Source: an uncultured Bacteroidales bacterium (GTDB lineage Bacteria > Bacteroidota > Bacteroidia > Bacteroidales > WCHB1-69). From it: a DNA stretch of 7,975 bases. Location: NCBI GenBank assembly GCA_900321845.1, contig ONXT01000079.1, forward strand, positions 1-7,975, written 5' to 3'. The position numbers and the translations under genes were made by a program. Of the stretch, positions 6,479 to 7,975 are shown piece by piece (the stretch's first letter is position 1; every line of letters begins with the position of its first letter). A model generated the notes under the pieces. It was not told the DNA's origin and ran no database searches. It saw nothing but the letters and a program-made list of their open reading frames with translations.

Positions 6479-6886
6479 ATGTTGAATCATTACGAAACCG
6501 TTTTCATTATGACTCCCGTTTTGTCTGATGAACAGATGAAGGAAACGGTTAAAAAGTTCGAGAACTACCTTCTCGACAAAGGAGCAGAAATCGTGCACCA
6601 AGAGAATTGGGGCCTGCGCAAATTAGAGTATCCGATTGCCAAAAAGACCTCTGGTTTCTACCATCTTTTTGAATTCAAGGCCGACAGCAGCATCATCAAG
6701 GACTTCGAGCTGCAGTATCGCCGCGATGAAAAAGTGATGCGCTACCTGACCGTTCTGATGGACAAACACGCCATCGCCTACAGCGAAAAAAGACGCAACC
6801 TGAAGAAAGAGAAAGAAGCAGCCAAAGCCGAAGAACCCGCTGAAGCCCCGGCCGCTGAAGTAAACGAAACACAAAACAACGAATAA
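6479..6886 (+). CDS. rpsF: 30S ribosomal protein bS6
   Basis: bS6 binds the central domain of 16S rRNA together with bS18 on the 30S platform. The protein begins MLNHYETVFIMTPVLSDEQM, as Bacteroidota bS6 does, and carries the family motifs WGLRKLEYPI (44-53) and RRDEKVMRYLTVLM (81-94). A charged, Ala/Glu-rich tail (about 105-135) is usual for the family and probably disordered. Length is 135 residues. I chose the ATG at 6479 because the conserved N-terminus starts there; the open frame upstream crosses the promoter and shows no similarity. The leader before the ATG is A-rich with no Shine-Dalgarno sequence, unlike the two following genes. It is first in rpsF-rpsR-rplI. Confidence 0.96.
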   Translation: MLNHYETVFIMTPVLSDEQMKETVKKFENYLLDKGAEIVHQENWGLRKLEYPIAKKTSGFYHLFEFKADSSIIKDFELQYRRDEKVMRYLTVLMDKHAIAYSEKRRNLKKEKEAAKAEEPAEAPAAEVNETQNNE

Positions 6887-6892
6887 GGAGGA
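6886..6892 (+). promoter_or_regulatory. Strong Shine-Dalgarno sequence of rpsR
   Basis: TAAGGAGGA starts within the rpsF stop codon, and its GGAGG core (6887-6891) lies 5 bases before the rpsR ATG. It can pair over seven contiguous bases (AAGGAGG) with the conserved CCUCCUU of 16S rRNA. Shine-Dalgarno sequences are rare in Bacteroidota, but strong ones are known upstream of the bS21 and/or bS18 genes, where autoregulation has been proposed. Confidence 0.85.
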
Positions 6893-6896
6893 TATC

Positions 6897-7172
6897 ATGG
6901 CACAACAAACAGACATCAAGTATTTGACTCCCATCGCAGTTGACATCAGAAAGAAGAAGTATTGCCGTTTCAAAAAAAGCGGTATCAAATACATCGACTA
7001 TAAAGATGGTGAATTTTTGAAGAGATTCGTGAACGAACAAGGCAGAATCCTGCCCAGACGTTTGACCGGAACTTCATTGAAATATCAGAAAAAAGTAGCT
7101 CAGGCAGTAAAAAGAGCCAGACATCTTGCTTTACTCCCGTTCGTTACTGATAATTTGAAATCTAATAACTAA
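6897..7172 (+). CDS. rpsR: 30S ribosomal protein bS18
   Basis: bS18 assembles with bS6 on the 30S platform next to the 3' end of 16S rRNA. The 91-residue protein has the family core KKKYCRFKKSGIKYIDYKD (19-37), then FVNEQGRILPRRLTGTS (44-60) and the basic helix KVAQAVKRARHLALLPF (66-82). It begins 10 bp after the rpsF stop with a strong Shine-Dalgarno sequence. In the Flavobacterium ribosome structure, bS18, bS6 and bS21 sequester the anti-Shine-Dalgarno tail. A shortage of these proteins would expose that tail and favour this start, which gives a plausible feedback loop. Confidence 0.97.
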   Translation: MAQQTDIKYLTPIAVDIRKKKYCRFKKSGIKYIDYKDGEFLKRFVNEQGRILPRRLTGTSLKYQKKVAQAVKRARHLALLPFVTDNLKSNN

Positions 7173-7178
7173 GGAGGG
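7171..7178 (+). promoter_or_regulatory. Shine-Dalgarno sequence of rplI
   Basis: AAGGAGGG begins in the rpsR stop codon; GGAGG (7173-7177) lies 8 bases before the rplI ATG. Its seven-base core (AAGGAGG) equals that of rpsR. Two adjacent strong Shine-Dalgarno sequences in one operon stand out against the SD-less starts of rpsF, ftsA, ftsZ and the WbqC-family gene in this window. Confidence 0.8.
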
Positions 7179-7185
7179 CATTACT

Positions 7186-7641
7186 ATGGAAATAATATTG
7201 AAACAAGACGTACAAAACTTAGGCTACGCCGATGAAATCGTGAAGGTGAAAAACGGTTATGCCCGCAATTACCTCATCCCCCAAGGCCTCGCCATCCCGG
7301 CTACCGAACCGAACCGCAAAATGCTGGCCGAAACCTTGAAACAACGCGCTTTCAAACTTGAAAAAATCAGAAAAGAAGCCGAATTCATGGCTGGTAAAAT
7401 CGAAGGCCTTGAAGTGGTCATCCCGACCAAAGCCTCTGAAAAAGGCACCATCTTCGGTTCCGTCACCAACATCGCCGTGGCCAACGCTTTGAAAGAGCAA
7501 CACGACATCGACATCGACCGCAAGAAAATCATCATCAAAGAAGACCACATCAAAGAACTGGGCGAATACACCGCTCAAGTCAACCTCCACAAGGACATCA
7601 AGGTGAGCATCAACCTGAAAGTCGTTGCCGAAGAGGCATAG
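7186..7641 (+). CDS. rplI: 50S ribosomal protein bL9
   Basis: bL9 binds 23S rRNA near the L1 stalk and extends outward from the ribosome. The 151-residue protein has the N-terminal rRNA-binding domain with MEIILKQDVQNLG and the signature GYARNYLIPQGLA (24-36). A long connecting helix follows (about 41-75), then the C-terminal domain (about 76-148) with EKGTIFGSVTN and a final beta-rich segment. Length is normal for the family. It is last in rpsF-rpsR-rplI, 13 bp after rpsR, and is followed by a strong terminator. Confidence 0.97.
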   Translation: MEIILKQDVQNLGYADEIVKVKNGYARNYLIPQGLAIPATEPNRKMLAETLKQRAFKLEKIRKEAEFMAGKIEGLEVVIPTKASEKGTIFGSVTNIAVANALKEQHDIDIDRKKIIIKEDHIKELGEYTAQVNLHKDIKVSINLKVVAEEA

Positions 7642-7674
7642 TCTTCTGCAAGATTCATCTTTAGATAACAAAGC

Positions 7675-7714
7675 AAACCGAGGCGTTTCGAATGAGTGAC
7701 ACCTCGGTTTTTTT
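7675..7714 (+). terminator. Factor-independent terminator of the rpsF-rpsR-rplI operon
   Basis: AAACCGAGG (7675-7683) pairs perfectly with CCTCGGTTT (7702-7710) over 9 bp, with an 18-base loop, and a run of seven T covers 7708-7714. It lies 33 bp after the rplI stop. It ends only 12 bases before the ATG of the next gene. Confidence 0.85.
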
Positions 7715-7726
7715 CGTAGAAAAAAA

Positions 7727-7975
7727 ATGAAAAAAGGGGCATCATCCATCCTGTACATTCTCATAGTGGCAGCCGTGACCGCGGGGACGGTTTGGCTTCT
7801 GACAGGCATTTTTCACGCTGAAAAGCCACAACCGATGTACAACAACATCATGATTGAGGAGACCGACTCGCTGATATTCTTCTATCCGCAGTTTGACACG
7901 CTGGATCTCGTGTGCGGCGCAGAGGTTCCGATGCGCGACAGTTCGCTTTTCTGCTGCTGCGCCGCCTTCACCGCA
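7727..7975 (+). CDS. Unrecognised protein with N-terminal membrane segment (3'-partial)
   Basis: The frame starts with ATG at 7727 and stays open for 83 codons to the window edge. The first residues (MKKGASS) are followed by one hydrophobic stretch (about 8-29, ILYILIVAAVTAGTVWLLTGIF), which could be a signal anchor or an uncleaved signal peptide. The visible exported part includes ETDSLIFFYPQFDTLDLVCG (45-64) and a CCC run (76-78) in LFCCCAAFT. I do not recognise the family with confidence; the last part vaguely recalls Bacteroidales secreted hypothetical proteins, but that is only an impression. There is no Shine-Dalgarno sequence, and an A-tract precedes the ATG, which suits initiation in this phylum. 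Confidence 0.6.
   Translation, partial: MKKGASSILYILIVAAVTAGTVWLLTGIFHAEKPQPMYNNIMIEETDSLIFFYPQFDTLDLVCGAEVPMRDSSLFCCCAAFTA

Noticed and set aside
1..7975. tRNA or rRNA genes, CRISPR array, insertion sequence or attachment sites
   Set aside because: I saw no cloverleaf, regularly spaced repeats, transposase frame or terminal inverted repeats with target duplication on either strand.

Overview
This window reads as an ordinary stretch of a Bacteroidota chromosome, most likely order Bacteroidales. The lineage clues are a secreted serine protease ending in a type IX secretion (type A) sorting domain, a WbqC-family protein, a Bacteroidota-style FtsZ with a long Q/P-rich linker, and promoters of the TAnnTTTG class. 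Start codons without Shine-Dalgarno sequences, next to a strong one in front of rpsR, point the same way.

Layout: (1) 1-1620, plus strand, a trypsin-fold protease whose true N-terminus lies left of the window. (2) 1657-2274, plus strand, a WbqC-family protein. (3) 2281-5965, minus strand, the division cluster ftsQ-ftsA-ftsZ, convergent with and almost touching the WbqC gene. (4) 5966-6478, a divergent intergenic region with a candidate promoter on each side and a GC-rich island between them. (5) 6479-7641, plus strand, the ribosomal protein operon rpsF-rpsR-rplI (bS6, bS18, bL9), closed by a clear terminator at 7675-7714. (6) 7727 to the right edge, the 5' end of an unrecognised membrane-anchored or exported protein.

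How the genes work together: FtsQ is a bitopic inner-membrane divisome protein, FtsA is the actin-like membrane tether, and FtsZ is the ring-forming GTPase. The three are packed as one transcription unit, but the usual upstream neighbour murC is absent. bS6 and bS18 bind side by side on the 30S platform. In Bacteroidota, together with bS21, they are known to bury the anti-Shine-Dalgarno tail of 16S rRNA, so the strong Shine-Dalgarno before rpsR probably has a regulatory role.

I do not see an undescribed multi-gene system here. The observations most worth checking are local: a factor-independent terminator for the ftsZ transcript buried antisense inside the WbqC coding region; a 19-bp hairpin in the first codons of the WbqC gene; a long inverted repeat across the rpsF promoter; a lysine inside the FtsZ glycine-rich signature; and the GC-rich island between the divergent promoters.
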